From Bradyrhizobium sp. (GTDB lineage Bacteria; Pseudomonadota; Alphaproteobacteria; Rhizobiales; Xanthobacteraceae), in contig JAUXWH010000053.1 in NCBI GenBank assembly GCA_030681365.1, forward strand, positions 1-63,316: a stretch of DNA of 63,316 nt. Direction: 5' to 3'. The notes under the pieces are model-generated. The model made no database searches. It was given only the letters and a program-made list of their open reading frames with translations, and had not been told where the DNA came from. Positions 42,582 to 51,935 of the stretch are shown piece by piece. Position 1 is the first letter of the stretch. Every line of letters starts with the position of its first letter. Made by a program: the position numbers and the translations under genes.

Positions 42582-42602
42582 GCCGGCCGTCATGAGGCCG
42601 GC
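42582..42602. terminator. GC-rich hairpin downstream of the hydrolase-LuxR gene
   Basis: GCCGGCC at 42582-42588 and GGCCGGC at 42596-42602 pair perfectly around a seven-base loop. It lies 57 bases past the hydrolase-LuxR gene stop (reading minus) and 42 bases before the EamA start. There is no T-tract, so it may not terminate by itself. Confidence 0.35.
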
Positions 42603-42658
42603 GTCCCATATGCCGGGGGAAACCGCTCGAAATGACAGGAGCTTCTGGGCCGGCTGTC

Positions 42659-43735
42659 CTATGACGCTTCGCCGACGCCGGCGTCCCGGGCCAGCACGAT
42701 GGCCTGGGACCGCGTGCCGACCCCGAGCTTGGAAAAAATGCTGGACACCTGATTGCGCACCGTCTTCTCGCTCTTGGCCAGCGCGGCGGCGATGGCCGCA
42801 TTGTCGAGGCCTCGCGCGATCAGAGTCAGAACCGCGTGTTCGCTCGCGGTCAAACCGGCCTGTCGCAGCGCCGGCGACGAGCCACCGGCGTCGCCGAGAA
42901 ACGCGCGGAATTCGCTGAGAAACAACGGCCATGCAGGCTCGCCAGGGAGCAGGACGTGGTTACGTCCTTCCAGCGGGACGAAGCGGGCGGACGGAATCAG
43001 CGCCGCCAGTTGCCGGCCCTGTTCGAACGGCACGCGGGCGTCATGGCGCGAATGCATCACCAATGTCGGGACCCGCAGGCTGGCCGCTTCCGCACTGACG
43101 TCGAGCTGATAGAGCTGCTCGACGATGGCCACGGCGTTGTCAGGCGATGCCGAGATGCGCTCCAGATCGTTGAACCATTGATGCTGCTCGCGACTGCCGT
43201 CCGGAATGAACTGCGATGTGAAAACCTGGCGAAACGCCGGGTTGTCGCGGCCCCAGCCGAGCCGGATCAGCTTGACCAGCGTCTCGGCCTCCTCGCGCTC
43301 CTGCTCGGTGATGTTCCGGCGCAGCACACCCTTGCCATAGGCGCCGAACAGGATCAGGTGCGACACCCGCTCGGGATGACGCGCGGCATAGGCGATGGCG
43401 AGCGCGCCGCCCTGGGACATTCCGAACAGCGGGAATTTCTTCAGGCCCTGCGCCTCGACGACGGCCTCGAGGTCTTCGATCCATGCCTCGAAGGAGGTGG
43501 AGGGCGGCGATCGGTCGGACAATCCGCAGCCACGCTGGTCATAGCGGATATAGGTGTGGTCGCGCGACAGCTCCTCGAGCCAGTGCGTCCAGACCGGGCT
43601 GCGCGCATCGTGCTCGACATGGCTGAGCCAGTGCGCGGTCCGCAGCAATGGCGGCCCTCGGCCGATCGAGGCCATCGCGATCTGGGCGCCGTCGCGGGAC
43701 TTGCAGAATCGTATCTGTTGGCCAGACCTCGGCAT
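42659..43735 (-). CDS. Alpha/beta hydrolase fused to a LuxR-type DNA-binding domain
   Basis: A 358-residue protein combining an enzyme and a regulator. Residues 1-280 form an alpha/beta hydrolase: HWLSHVEHD near the oxyanion region, the nucleophile S107 in FGMSQGG, acid near MHSRHDARVP and base in EGRNHVLLPG. Residues 290-350 are a LuxR/FixJ-type helix-turn-helix (LTASEHAVLTLIARGLDNAAIAAALAKSEKTVRNQVSSIFSKLGV). The catalytic triad appears intact, so it may hydrolyse a signal or use the pocket to sense one. It is the first gene of a minus-strand group with EamA and mddA, but whether it regulates them is unknown. Confidence 0.9.
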   Translation of the reverse strand: MPRSGQQIRFCKSRDGAQIAMASIGRGPPLLRTAHWLSHVEHDARSPVWTHWLEELSRDHTYIRYDQRGCGLSDRSPPSTSFEAWIEDLEAVVEAQGLKKFPLFGMSQGGALAIAYAARHPERVSHLILFGAYGKGVLRRNITEQEREEAETLVKLIRLGWGRDNPAFRQVFTSQFIPDGSREQHQWFNDLERISASPDNAVAIVEQLYQLDVSAEAASLRVPTLVMHSRHDARVPFEQGRQLAALIPSARFVPLEGRNHVLLPGEPAWPLFLSEFRAFLGDAGGSSPALRQAGLTASEHAVLTLIARGLDNAAIAAALAKSEKTVRNQVSSIFSKLGVGTRSQAIVLARDAGVGEAS

Positions 43736-43861
43736 GGAACCCCTGACACCAGGCTGCGTGCCGTCCCATCCTATCCCGGCCGTCTGCGGAATTCGACCGC
43801 TACAATGCGTCTCGAGTTCAGCGGCGGGTTCGCAGCGAGCAGGCCGTGACGACGGCGATCG

Positions 43862-45052
43862 TCACGCCGCCGCGATCAGCGAGCCCAGCGGCACATCGAG
43901 CGCGTAGACAAAACCCGTGGGAGCGTAGCTGAGCTGCACCTGGCCGTTCAATTGCTGGCCGAGCGATTCCATCATCCTTGTGCCGAAGCTGCGGCGTTCC
44001 GGCGGCTGGACCGGGGGGCCGGCTTTTTCGGTCCAGGTCAGGCGCAGCCGCTGCTTGTCGTCGTCAATGGTCCAGGCGATCTCGACGCGGCCGGTCGGAA
44101 CCGACAGCGCACCGAATTTCGTGGTGTTGGTGCAGAGCTCGTTGAAGGTCATCGCCAATGCAATGACGGCGCCCGAGGTAATCCGGAGATCCGGCCCGTT
44201 GAAGTGAAAGCGCCGGGCCCCCTGGCTTTCGAACGGCTCGGTCGCGCCGCTGAAAATGTGGGTCAGGCTGGCATTGGACCAGCTGATCTGCATCAGCAGA
44301 TCGTGGGCGCGGCCGAGCGCGGCCAGCCGGCCCTCCATGGCCTGTTGCCCATGCTCGGTACTGGGCGCGGCGCGAAAGCTTTGCGACGCGATGGCGCTGA
44401 CGGTGGCCAGCGTATTCTTGATGCGATGATGCAGTTCGCCCAGGATCAGCTTCTGCAGCTTGTCGGCGGCCTCGCGCTCCTTGGCGTCGATGCCGGCCTG
44501 CGCCAACAGCACCTTGGCGTCGATGCCGGCCTGTTCGAGCAACACCCGAAGGCTGTCGTTCTCTGCCGACAACACAGCCTCATGCGCCGAGAGGCGCGGC
44601 GGCTCGATCGACGCTGCGGCGGGAGAGGCTGCGTCCACCGCAGGAATGACTGCGCCCGGAACAATCTTCAACGCGCCGGCCCCCACCATCGCCTGCAGTT
44701 CGGCGATCATTTGCTGCATGCCCAGCGGCTTGCCGAAGAAGCGGCTGTCGACCGGCCGTTCCGCGTCGGATGGCCTCACCTGACCGGAAACCAGGATGAT
44801 CTTGATGCCGGGCCAGCGGTTGTGCACCGTGTGGGCCAGCTTGAGGCCGTCCATGGTTCCGGGCATCTGGATGTCGGTAAACAGCAGGGATATGTCCGAG
44901 CGCGACTCGAGGATCGACATCGCCTCGTCGGCATTGACGGCTTCGATGGAATGAAACCCGGCATCCTCCACGAGATCGACCGCGCGCATGCGCAGCATCA
45001 TTTCATCTTCGACGATGAGGACGTTCGGCACGTCGGTTGAATTGGCGGACAT
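43862..45052 (-). CDS. Response regulator-HWE histidine kinase hybrid
   Basis: A 396-residue signalling protein. Residues 10-125 are a receiver domain with D60 (LLFTDIQMPG) as phospho-acceptor. A coiled linker holds a short exact-type repeat (LLEQAGIDAK, LLAQAGIDAK, about 171-190). Residues 195-390 are an HWE/HisKA_2 kinase: HHRIKNTLATV (H209 likely), a N-box FNELCTNTTKFGAL and a C-terminal GTRMMESLGQQLNG. The receiver precedes the kinase, the reverse of ordinary hybrids, as in some bacterial stress or light pathways. No transmembrane or sensor domain is present, so the signal must come from an upstream kinase. It is 126 bases upstream of the hydrolase-LuxR gene on the same strand. Confidence 0.9.
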   Translation of the reverse strand: MSANSTDVPNVLIVEDEMMLRMRAVDLVEDAGFHSIEAVNADEAMSILESRSDISLLFTDIQMPGTMDGLKLAHTVHNRWPGIKIILVSGQVRPSDAERPVDSRFFGKPLGMQQMIAELQAMVGAGALKIVPGAVIPAVDAASPAAASIEPPRLSAHEAVLSAENDSLRVLLEQAGIDAKVLLAQAGIDAKEREAADKLQKLILGELHHRIKNTLATVSAIASQSFRAAPSTEHGQQAMEGRLAALGRAHDLLMQISWSNASLTHIFSGATEPFESQGARRFHFNGPDLRITSGAVIALAMTFNELCTNTTKFGALSVPTGRVEIAWTIDDDKQRLRLTWTEKAGPPVQPPERRSFGTRMMESLGQQLNGQVQLSYAPTGFVYALDVPLGSLIAAA

Positions 45053-45455
45053 GAGAGACTTACTCTTGCTCGAGGGACCCGATGAGGCCGGGGAAGCTGC
45101 CGATTGCTGCGCCTATCGCGGCCAAATAGCGAGCTAAATCACGAGAGAGCCCACCAGCGGAACTATTCGTCATGCCGAGGATTATGATGCTGGCGTCAAT
45201 GCTGCGTCCGGCGTTTGCCGCCGGGCTTCGACGCTTTCTTCCCGCCGGCTGCAAATATTCGCTGCCCGGATGTCTTCTGACGGGCGCGCGAAACCGGCTG
45301 GCTGCTTGTATTCGACCGCGCCGGTAGCCATTTCGTGCAGGGCGAGCGGCATTCTCGAATGATCGGACCGGATTGATTGCGTCGGGCACCGCCGGCTTCA
45401 AGCGACACGTCGTGTCGAGCAAATTTCAGACAGCGAGAAACTCGAGGTATTCAGC
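45053..45455. other. 400-bp region without a supported gene
   Basis: The region separates the divergent kinase and transglutaminase genes. Frames open here on the minus strand (for example 45196-45408, ending in a lysine/glycine-rich tail) show no conserved domain and may be a decayed small gene. Promoters for both flanking genes are expected, but I see no clear consensus. Confidence 0.4.
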
Positions 45456-46271
45456 TTGAAGATACGGATCGGCTACGAGATGATTTACGACTTTCCGCAA
45501 CCCACCCCCATGATCATGGTGCTGGGCGCGCATTTTACGCGGGCGTCCGACGTCATCATTCCGGATTTTCTCACCGTCAGCCCGTCGGTCGAGATCACGC
45601 CCTATCGTGACGGTTTCGGCAACTGGTGCAGCCGCATCGTCGCACCGGCCGGCCGCGTGCGGCTGGCCGCCGACGGAATGGTCCGCGACAGTGGCCTGCC
45701 TGACCCGATCGTGCCTTCGGCGCTTCAGCATAAGGTGGAAGACCTGCCGGCGGAGACCCTAGTCTATCTGCTCGGCAGCCGCTATTGCGAGACCGACCGG
45801 CTGTCCGACGTGGCCTGGAAGATGTTCGAGAATACCCAGCCGGGCTGGGCGCGGGTTCAGGCGATCTGCGATTTCGTTCACAACCACATCAAGTTCGGCT
45901 ACGAGCATGCCCGCGCCACCAAGACGGCGGCGGATGCGTTCGACGAGGGCAAGGGTGTCTGCCGCGACTATGCCCACCTCGCTCTCACCTTCTGCCGCTG
46001 CATGAACATCCCGGCGCGCTACTGCACCGGCTATCTCGGCGACATCGGCACCCCGAAACCCTGGGCCGCCGGCGATTTCGCCGGCTGGTTCGAGGCCTAT
46101 CTCGGCGGCCACTGGCACACCTTCGATCCCCGCAACAACATTCCGCGGATCGGCCGGATCCTGATCGCCCAGGGCCGCGACGCCTCCGACGTGCCGATCA
46201 CGCAGACTTTCGGACCCAACACGCTGGTGAGTTTCAAGGTCTGGACCGACGAAGTCGAGGAAGGCGTCTAA
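45456..46271 (+). CDS. Transglutaminase-like cysteine protease-fold protein
   Basis: A 271-residue protein with a bacterial transglutaminase core. The nucleophile is the Cys of GKGVCRDYAHLALTFCRCMNIPARY near residue 168, the His is in HWHTFDPRNN near 222 and the Asp in FDPRNN. It follows an N-terminal beta domain with KIRIGYEMIYDFPQPTPMIMV. The TTG start at 45456 is preceded by GAGG. Such proteins are peptidases or amidases acting on peptides, and this family is widespread in Bradyrhizobium. Substrate and location are not known; no signal peptide is present. It converges on a methyltransferase-fold gene across a perfect hairpin. Confidence 0.9.
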   Translation: MKIRIGYEMIYDFPQPTPMIMVLGAHFTRASDVIIPDFLTVSPSVEITPYRDGFGNWCSRIVAPAGRVRLAADGMVRDSGLPDPIVPSALQHKVEDLPAETLVYLLGSRYCETDRLSDVAWKMFENTQPGWARVQAICDFVHNHIKFGYEHARATKTAADAFDEGKGVCRDYAHLALTFCRCMNIPARYCTGYLGDIGTPKPWAAGDFAGWFEAYLGGHWHTFDPRNNIPRIGRILIAQGRDASDVPITQTFGPNTLVSFKVWTDEVEEGV

Positions 46272-46309
46272 GCCTGCCTAGGGCAGCACGTTTGCGAACA
46301 ACAACTATA

Positions 46310-46342
46310 CTGTCATCGCCCGGCTTGACCGGGCGATGACAG
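46310..46342. terminator. Perfect 14-bp hairpin between convergent genes
   Basis: CTGTCATCGCCCGG at 46310-46323 and its exact complement at 46329-46342 enclose CTTGA. It lies between the transglutaminase and the methyltransferase-fold gene, so it may stop transcription in both directions. Its arms match the ends of the repeat near 4387, so it is also a solo member of a repeat family. Confidence 0.7.
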
Positions 46343-46397
46343 TTTCCAGTGGGGCGGCATCGCGCCTCGACGCAACCGAACTCAAAGTCATAACGCT

Positions 46398-47105
46398 CTA
46401 ATTCTTCTTCGTCGCGAACCAGATCAGATGGCGCGCGCCGCTGCGTTTGGTGGTGGCGCGCACCGCGACTTCGTTAACCTCGAAGCCGGCGTCGCGCAGC
46501 CGCCTGGTGAATTTGGGATGCGGCCCCGAGGACCAGACCGCGAGCACGCCGCCCGGCTTCAACGCCCGATGGATCGCCTTCAACCCCCCAGCATCGTAGA
46601 GCGCGTCATTGGCCTTGCGGATCAGACCCTCCGGGCCGTTGTCAACATCGAGCAGGATGGCGTCGAACGCCCTGGGTTTGGCTGCGATCACCTCGATGAC
46701 ATCGGCGCTGAGGATTTTCGCTCTGGGATCGTCGAGGCTCCCGCTGAAGATTTCGGCCATCGGCCCGCGCGCCCAGGCGATCACGGCGGGCACCAGTTCG
46801 GCTACCGTGATCCGCGCTTTCGGCCCGAGCACCGCGAGGGCTGCGCGCAACGTAAAGCCCATGCCCAATCCGCCGATCAGCAGATGCGGCGCCTTGATCC
46901 CCTCCAGTCGTCGGCAGGCCAGGGTCGCCAGCGCCTCCTCCGATCCCGAGAGGCGGCTGCTCATCAACTCGTTCTGGCCGAGCTTCATGGAGAATTCGAC
47001 GCCGCGCTGCATCAGGCGCAGTTCGACGTCCGAGCCGGGCACGCGCGTCGCATCGATCTGTTTCCACGGAATCATCCCACGGCTTTTACGCCGCTTTGGC
47101 GGCAT
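46398..47105 (-). CDS. Spermidine synthase-like methyltransferase-fold protein
   Basis: A protein of about 235 residues with a class I methyltransferase/spermidine synthase fold. HLLIGGLGMGFTLRAALAVLGPKARITVAELVPAVIAWAR is the binding loop, DAILLDVDNGPEGL is the motif following strand 4, and GGVLAVWSSGPHPKFTRRLRDAGF comes later. Polyamine synthases use decarboxylated S-adenosylmethionine, but no acidic catalytic pair is obvious, so the substrate is uncertain. The ATG at 47105 (MPPKRRK) follows the depolymerase stop by 13 bases; MIPWKQ at 47075 is an alternative start matching relatives as I recall. It is likely in one transcript with the esterase and kinase upstream. Confidence 0.8.
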   Translation of the reverse strand: MPPKRRKSRGMIPWKQIDATRVPGSDVELRLMQRGVEFSMKLGQNELMSSRLSGSEEALATLACRRLEGIKAPHLLIGGLGMGFTLRAALAVLGPKARITVAELVPAVIAWARGPMAEIFSGSLDDPRAKILSADVIEVIAAKPRAFDAILLDVDNGPEGLIRKANDALYDAGGLKAIHRALKPGGVLAVWSSGPHPKFTRRLRDAGFEVNEVAVRATTKRSGARHLIWFATKKN

Positions 47106-47118
47106 CGTGCAAAGCCCG

Positions 47119-48534
47119 TTATGGACCGATCGGACAGGTGCCGGGCTTCTGGCAGGGCGCGGGCGCGGCCCGCGTGGTGGCCGGAGCCTCGTTGGAGGCT
47201 GGACCTTCGGCTCCATTGACGATGGGCGAGACGCGCCAGCGATAGGCCGTCTGCGGAGCCAAGCCAGCGTCGGCGAAGCTCGGTCCAGCCACATCGGCCA
47301 CGGCTGTGAACGGACCGTCGGCGGCGGCACGAAAGACGCGATACGCCGTGGTTGACGCCAGCGGCGTCCATGCCAGATCCGCCGATGTATCCGACGTGTC
47401 GATTACCTTGAGTGGATTGAACGTGTTGGATGACGCCGCTGCCGCCGGTGTGGAGCCCTCCGTCAGGGCGTCGAGCATCGCCTTGAGGGTCCGGATCTGC
47501 GCGCCGGATTTCGTCACGTAATTGTCGCTGTGATTGACGTAGCTCCACCAGTCCCAGCACGCCTGCGGATTGAACGGCGCGAACGAGCTAGCCTTGGTTT
47601 GCGGATAGAGCACGATCAGGCGATTGCTGTCGGCCCAGGCATTGTAGCCGGTATTGTCGATGTAGCGCTGGCCGATTTCGCCGACATTCTGCTTGCAGCC
47701 ATGCAAGGCGATGTGGACGCGGCAGGCCGCGCCCTGCTCGCAATCCTTGGGAACGAACACGAAGCCGGTGCCGTCCAGGCTGAGCGGGCCGGGATTATCA
47801 GGCTTGGTGTAGACCGACTGGTCGAAAGGCTTGATCGTCCCGGTCAGCGTCCCCTTGTTCGGCGCATTCAACGCACCGTAAATGTGTTGCAGGATGATCC
47901 CGGCCTGATCATAGCCGCAGCGGTTGATGAATGGCGCGGCGTTGACCATGCATTCGTTGAGGCCGTCGACGGGCTGGTCGGGCGCAACGGCCAGCGAGTG
48001 ACCCGCCCCTACGGTGGTTTGGTAATAGAGATTGCCGCGGTTGGCCTCGCCCAGATAGTGACGATAGAAATCTGCCGCCGCATCGGTAACGGACCTCGCC
48101 ACCACCGCGTCATTATAGCCATGGAACAGATATATCTTTTGCCGTGCGACGAATTGCAGGGAATCGATATCGCCGGAGGCCGATTTGGCGTCCGCCTTCT
48201 CGAAGGAGCGGTTCAGGTCCCGAGGCGGCCCCTTCATGCACGACCCGGTCGCGGTCATGACCGGCAGCGTGTAGCCGTTCATGATGTCGCCGGCATCGGC
48301 TTTGGCGCACCAATATGGTCCGCCCGCCACCACGCCGACGCCCTTGATCACCGACGACCAGGCGGTGCCGAACTGAACCGCCATGAACGCGCCCGACGAG
48401 ACGCCCGATATCGAGCTTTCGCGGATGTCGGCGTTGTAGCCGGACAGTTTTGCGGGTTGAGCCAGCGCAGGAACCGCTGTCAACGCCAGGCAACACAAAG
48501 CGATAGCGATCCGGCGCAATGCGGCAACGTCCAT
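47119..48534 (-). CDS. Secreted PHB-depolymerase-type esterase with C-terminal fibronectin III domain
   Basis: A 471-residue exported esterase (type 2 extracellular short-chain polyhydroxyalkanoate depolymerase family). A signal peptide ends at PALAQ. The nucleophile is S46 in GVSSGAFMAVQ. The oxyanion part is HIALHGCKQN and the rest of the triad is expected near TKASSFAPFNPQACWDW and NHSDNYVTK. Residues 370-455 look like a fibronectin type III domain (SADLAWTPLASTTAYRVFRAADGPF), which in depolymerases links to or helps bind polymer. GGAGGTG precedes the ATG at 48534. It lies downstream of a hybrid kinase gene by 120 bases. True activity on PHB is not certain. Confidence 0.88.
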   Translation of the reverse strand: MDVAALRRIAIALCCLALTAVPALAQPAKLSGYNADIRESSISGVSSGAFMAVQFGTAWSSVIKGVGVVAGGPYWCAKADAGDIMNGYTLPVMTATGSCMKGPPRDLNRSFEKADAKSASGDIDSLQFVARQKIYLFHGYNDAVVARSVTDAAADFYRHYLGEANRGNLYYQTTVGAGHSLAVAPDQPVDGLNECMVNAAPFINRCGYDQAGIILQHIYGALNAPNKGTLTGTIKPFDQSVYTKPDNPGPLSLDGTGFVFVPKDCEQGAACRVHIALHGCKQNVGEIGQRYIDNTGYNAWADSNRLIVLYPQTKASSFAPFNPQACWDWWSYVNHSDNYVTKSGAQIRTLKAMLDALTEGSTPAAAASSNTFNPLKVIDTSDTSADLAWTPLASTTAYRVFRAAADGPFTAVADVAGPSFADAGLAPQTAYRWRVSPIVNGAEGPASNEAPATTRAAPAPCQKPGTCPIGP

Positions 48535-48653
48535 GACACACCTCCGCTTGGTCCAAGGGCCTGTTGGAATGTCTAGCAAACGGCATGCCGATTTGCTGAC
48601 GGATTCGGGAAATGGGGCACGGGGCCAGCCAAGCTTGACCCGCCATGCCGGAG

Positions 48654-51044
48654 TCAACCCGCCGCCCGCCGTTCGGAAATCGCCTTTCGCAGGGTCCGCG
48701 ACAGCGATTCGACCGAATATGGCTTCTGGATGAGTTCGAAACCGCGATGGGCGTTGTCGGCGAGAACGCTGCTGTATCCGCTGGTCAGCACCACCGGCAG
48801 GCCCGGGTAACGGTCGCGGATGACGTTGGCGAGTTCGACGCCGTTCATGCCGGGCATGATGACATCCGAGAACACCAGATCGAAGGTGAGTTCATCTTCG
48901 GCCAGTGCGGCGAGGGCTTCGCCGGCATTGGCCGCCCATTTGATCGCGTAGCCGAGATCCTGCAGAAGTTCGGTCGAAAAACGTCCGACCTCCTCGTCAT
49001 CTTCCACTACCAGAACGCAATGTCCGCGGCCGCTCGCCACGGCTTCCGCGCTGACGGCGGTGATTTCCGCGCCCTCCGCCGGACTTTCGGCCTGAGGCAA
49101 GTAAATGGTGAAAGTGGCGCCTTCGCCGCTCGTGCTCGTGACGTTGATTTCACCACCCGACTGCTTGGCGAAGCCGAGCGCCTGACTGAGGCCGAGGCCG
49201 GTGCCCTTGCCGACGTCCTTGGTCGTGAAGAACGGCTCGAAGATGGCTTCCAGCATATCGGCCCGGATTCCGGATCCGGTATCGGTGACGGAAACGGCGA
49301 CGAACCGGCCGTCGCGGCGCGCCTGGCCGCGCAGCGATGGAATAGCATCGACCGCATCGACGTGGATGACGAGACGGCCCTCTCCCGCCATCGCATCGCG
49401 GGCAGTGACGGCGAGATTGACCAGCGCCGTTTCGAACTGCGCGACGTCGGCGGTGGCAAGACACGGAGGCTCGCAAAGCTCGACATCGATCTGGATTCGG
49501 CCGCCCATCAGCGGCCGGACCAGCTGCGCGATGTTTTCGACCTGCGACCCGACATCGAATATCTGCGGCGACAGTGGCTGCCGCCGGGCAAAGGCCAGAA
49601 GCTGGCCGGTCAGTTTCGACGCGCGGTCGACCGTGTCCGAGATCGCATCGATGTAACGGCGGCGCCGGTCCTCGCCCAGGTCGCGGCGGCGCAGGAAATC
49701 GGTGGCGGAGCGTATGATGGTGAGCAGGTTGTTGAAATCGTGGGCGACGCCGCCGGTGAGTTGGCCGATCGCATCCATCTTCTGGGATTGGCGCAGCGCT
49801 TCCTCGGCCTGCCGCCGCTCGGTGATGTCGATGGCCTCGGGCAGAACCCCGGAGACTGCGCCATTCTGATCGAACACCGGGCGCATGGTGAAGTCGAAAA
49901 AGCGTTCGCCGGTCGGTAAATTTAGTCGCAGCTCGGTCCGCACGCTCTCGCCCCTGACCACCGCGTGGAACGCATCGGCAACGAAATCACGCATGCCCTC
50001 CGTTGCGAAGAACCATGGCGAGTCCCAGAACGGCTTGCCCGCAACGTCCTGCGCGCTGGCGCGGATACCGGCCAGCGCAGTCGCATTCGCGTAGACGACG
50101 TTGCCTTTCAGGTCCAGCACCGCCTGGTACTGATTGCTGGTTTCGAATATCGCGCGCATCTGGGCTTCATTGGACCGAAGCTGCGACGTGCGTTCCTCGA
50201 TACGCTGCTCCAGCGTTTCGTTCAGGTTCCGAAGCTCGAGTTCGGCTTCCTTGGCGACCGTCACGTCGTGGGCGACGCCGATGAAGCCGATATGTTTTCC
50301 GGTTGGATCCCAGCGCGGTTGCGATTCCGACCGCATCCAGCGCCATTGCCCGTCCGCCCGCCGGTACCGCCCTTCCAGCACGAACGGCTTCAGCGTTGCC
50401 TCCCCGGCAATACTTTCCTTCACAATGCGCTGTACGTCATCGGGATGAATGATGGTCCGCCAATCGAACGCCAGCCCTTCCTCGTAAGGCACGCCGAGAA
50501 ATTCGAGGTAGGCCTGGTTTGCGAAGGCGCGCGTGCGGTCGATCTTGGTCACCCACATCGGCACCGGCGCGCTGTTGGCGATCAGGCGGAACCGCTCTTC
50601 GCTCTCGCGCAAGGTTTCCTTGGCAAGGGCGAGATCGGTGATGTCGATGTGGGCGCCGATCAGCTGCAGGGGGGCGCCGGCAGGATCGCGTTCGATTCGG
50701 GCTTCGGTGGCGATCCAGCGGACCTGTCCATCATTGGGCCTGATGATTCGATATTGCGATGAAAACTGGTCGCCCGTGCCTTTCACCGCTTCGATGAATT
50801 GCCGCACCGTTCGATCGCGGTCCTCCGGATGCAGTCGTGTGATCCAGTCTTCATGGGTGTCATCCGCCTCGGCCGACAGGCCGTGGATGGCCCGATATTC
50901 CGGGGTCCGTCGCTCGTTTCGAAAGCCGTCCCGCAGGTCGACGGTGACGGCGGCCACTTTGACGACCTGCTGAAAACCGGGTGCTGCGGGTTCCGAAAAC
51001 GAGTTGCTCTCGGTTGCCCGATCCTCATTCCCTGTGCCTGCCAT
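48654..51044 (-). CDS. Hybrid PAS sensor histidine kinase with C-terminal receiver
   Basis: A 796-residue soluble kinase with no membrane helix, so the signal is cytoplasmic. About four PAS units (25-130, 140-255, 290-395, with PAC motifs such as [15 protein letters not shown] and [14 protein letters not shown]) precede a HisKA domain with H435 in GGVAHDFNN. An ATPase domain ([32 protein letters not shown]) follows, then a receiver with D727 in FSDVIMPG. The PAS domains could bind haem, flavin or small molecules but no ligand residue is diagnostic. It is upstream of the esterase and methyltransferase-fold genes and might control them. Confidence 0.93.
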   Translation of the reverse strand: MAGTGNEDRATESNSFSEPAAPGFQQVVKVAAVTVDLRDGFRNERRTPEYRAIHGLSAEADDTHEDWITRLHPEDRDRTVRQFIEAVKGTGDQFSSQYRIIRPNDGQVRWIATEARIERDPAGAPLQLIGAHIDITDLALAKETLRESEERFRLIANSAPVPMWVTKIDRTRAFANQAYLEFLGVPYEEGLAFDWRTIIHPDDVQRIVKESIAGEATLKPFVLEGRYRRADGQWRWMRSESQPRWDPTGKHIGFIGVAHDVTVAKEAELELRNLNETLEQRIEERTSQLRSNEAQMRAIFETSNQYQAVLDLKGNVVYANATALAGIRASAQDVAGKPFWDSPWFFATEGMRDFVADAFHAVVRGESVRTELRLNLPTGERFFDFTMRPVFDQNGAVSGVLPEAIDITERRQAEEALRQSQKMDAIGQLTGGVAHDFNNLLTIIRSATDFLRRRDLGEDRRRRYIDAISDTVDRASKLTGQLLAFARRQPLSPQIFDVGSQVENIAQLVRPLMGGRIQIDVELCEPPCLATADVAQFETALVNLAVTARDAMAGEGRLVIHVDAVDAIPSLRGQARRDGRFVAVSVTDTGSGIRADMLEAIFEPFFTTKDVGKGTGLGLSQALGFAKQSGGEINVTSTSGEGATFTIYLPQAESPAEGAEITAVSAEAVASGRGHCVLVVEDDEEVGRFSTELLQDLGYAIKWAANAGEALAALAEDELTFDLVFSDVIMPGMNGVELANVIRDRYPGLPVVLTSGYSSVLADNAHRGFELIQKPYSVESLSRTLRKAISERRAAG

Positions 51045-51207
51045 GCTCGCTTCGCCTCGCGACCGGTTTCGGGCACTTTACATTAGTGCTGCCCCGAATT
51101 TAAGGCGATGCGGGCTTGTCCGGGTAGTTAACCTCGCGTGACGGGATCGATGCATTCGGCGTGTTCCTGCAAGGCACACATCCGCTCCTGCGACACCTGC
51201 CGCGCGG

Positions 51208-51831
51208 TCAATCCGTTCGCCGGAAAATGCAAAACTGGAAGCGCTGGGTCGAGTTCCAGGGCGTGGCGTGATCCTGCCGGCGGGAGTCCACCAACTCGAA
51301 ACCTTCAGCCAGTTCCTTCGCAAGGCTGGCCGCGTCGTACCGGTTGACGGGCAGCCCGCTGCATTTTTCCGGGCCGTCGAGGGCAAAGGTCCCGATAACG
51401 ACATGGCCGCCGGGCCTGACCGCCTGTCGCAGGCGCGTCAGGTAGGCCGACCGATCCGCGGGATCGGTCAGGAAATGAAAGGCGGCGCGGTCATGCCAGA
51501 TGTCGAAGGCGTAGGCCGGCTGCCATTTGGTGACGTCAGTGACGACCCATTCCACCTCGTCCGCGCGCTCGCCGAGCCGCGCCTTGGCGGCGCCGAGCGC
51601 GGCTGGCGAGATGTCCAGCACCGTCACGCGCTTGAACCCGCGCGCGAGAAGGCTGTCGACCAGGCGCGACGCGCCGCCGCCGATATCGACAATGGCGGAC
51701 TCCGGCGCCGGCCGGGCAAGATCAATCAGTTCGATCGAAGGCGCGGGATCTTCCTGAAACCAGCTGACTTCGTCCTCGCGCTTGGTGGTGTAGACCGTTT
51801 CCCAATGAGACTTTCGGTTCGCATCCGTCAT
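51208..51831 (-). CDS. SAM-dependent class I methyltransferase
   Basis: A 207-residue methyltransferase. IVDIGGGASRLVDSLLARGFKRVTVLDIS is the S-adenosylmethionine loop (motif I and the acidic end of strand 2), WHDRAAFHFLTDP is motif IV-like, and GGHVVIGTFALDGPEKCSGLPVNRYD is later. The start at 51831 (MTDANRKSHWETVYTTK) has GGAG upstream. HWETVYTTK and EDEVSWFQ resemble thiopurine or chalcogen/metalloid methyltransferase relatives, but the exact acceptor is unknown. It lies about 160 bases downstream of the hybrid kinase start region, on the same strand. Confidence 0.87.
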   Translation of the reverse strand: MTDANRKSHWETVYTTKREDEVSWFQEDPAPSIELIDLARPAPESAIVDIGGGASRLVDSLLARGFKRVTVLDISPAALGAAKARLGERADEVEWVVTDVTKWQPAYAFDIWHDRAAFHFLTDPADRSAYLTRLRQAVRPGGHVVIGTFALDGPEKCSGLPVNRYDAASLAKELAEGFELVDSRRQDHATPWNSTQRFQFCIFRRTD

Positions 51832-51935
51832 CGGCGATCTCCATGGGGCGGCCAAGGGCTGGGGCAAACATGGTCACACCGACCACGCCTGACAACAGGG
51901 GCATCGTTTTCTGCTCCCCGGATATTCCACCAACC

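Noticed and set aside
45196..45408. Small minus-strand frame with a lysine/glycine-rich tail
   Set aside because: No domain, no start signal; its N-terminal part looks like random sequence, though a frameshifted relic is possible.
51123..51206. A 27-codon minus-strand frame next to the methyltransferase stop, with a C-x4-H-x2-C pattern
   Set aside because: Too short and without supporting signals; the pattern could be chance.
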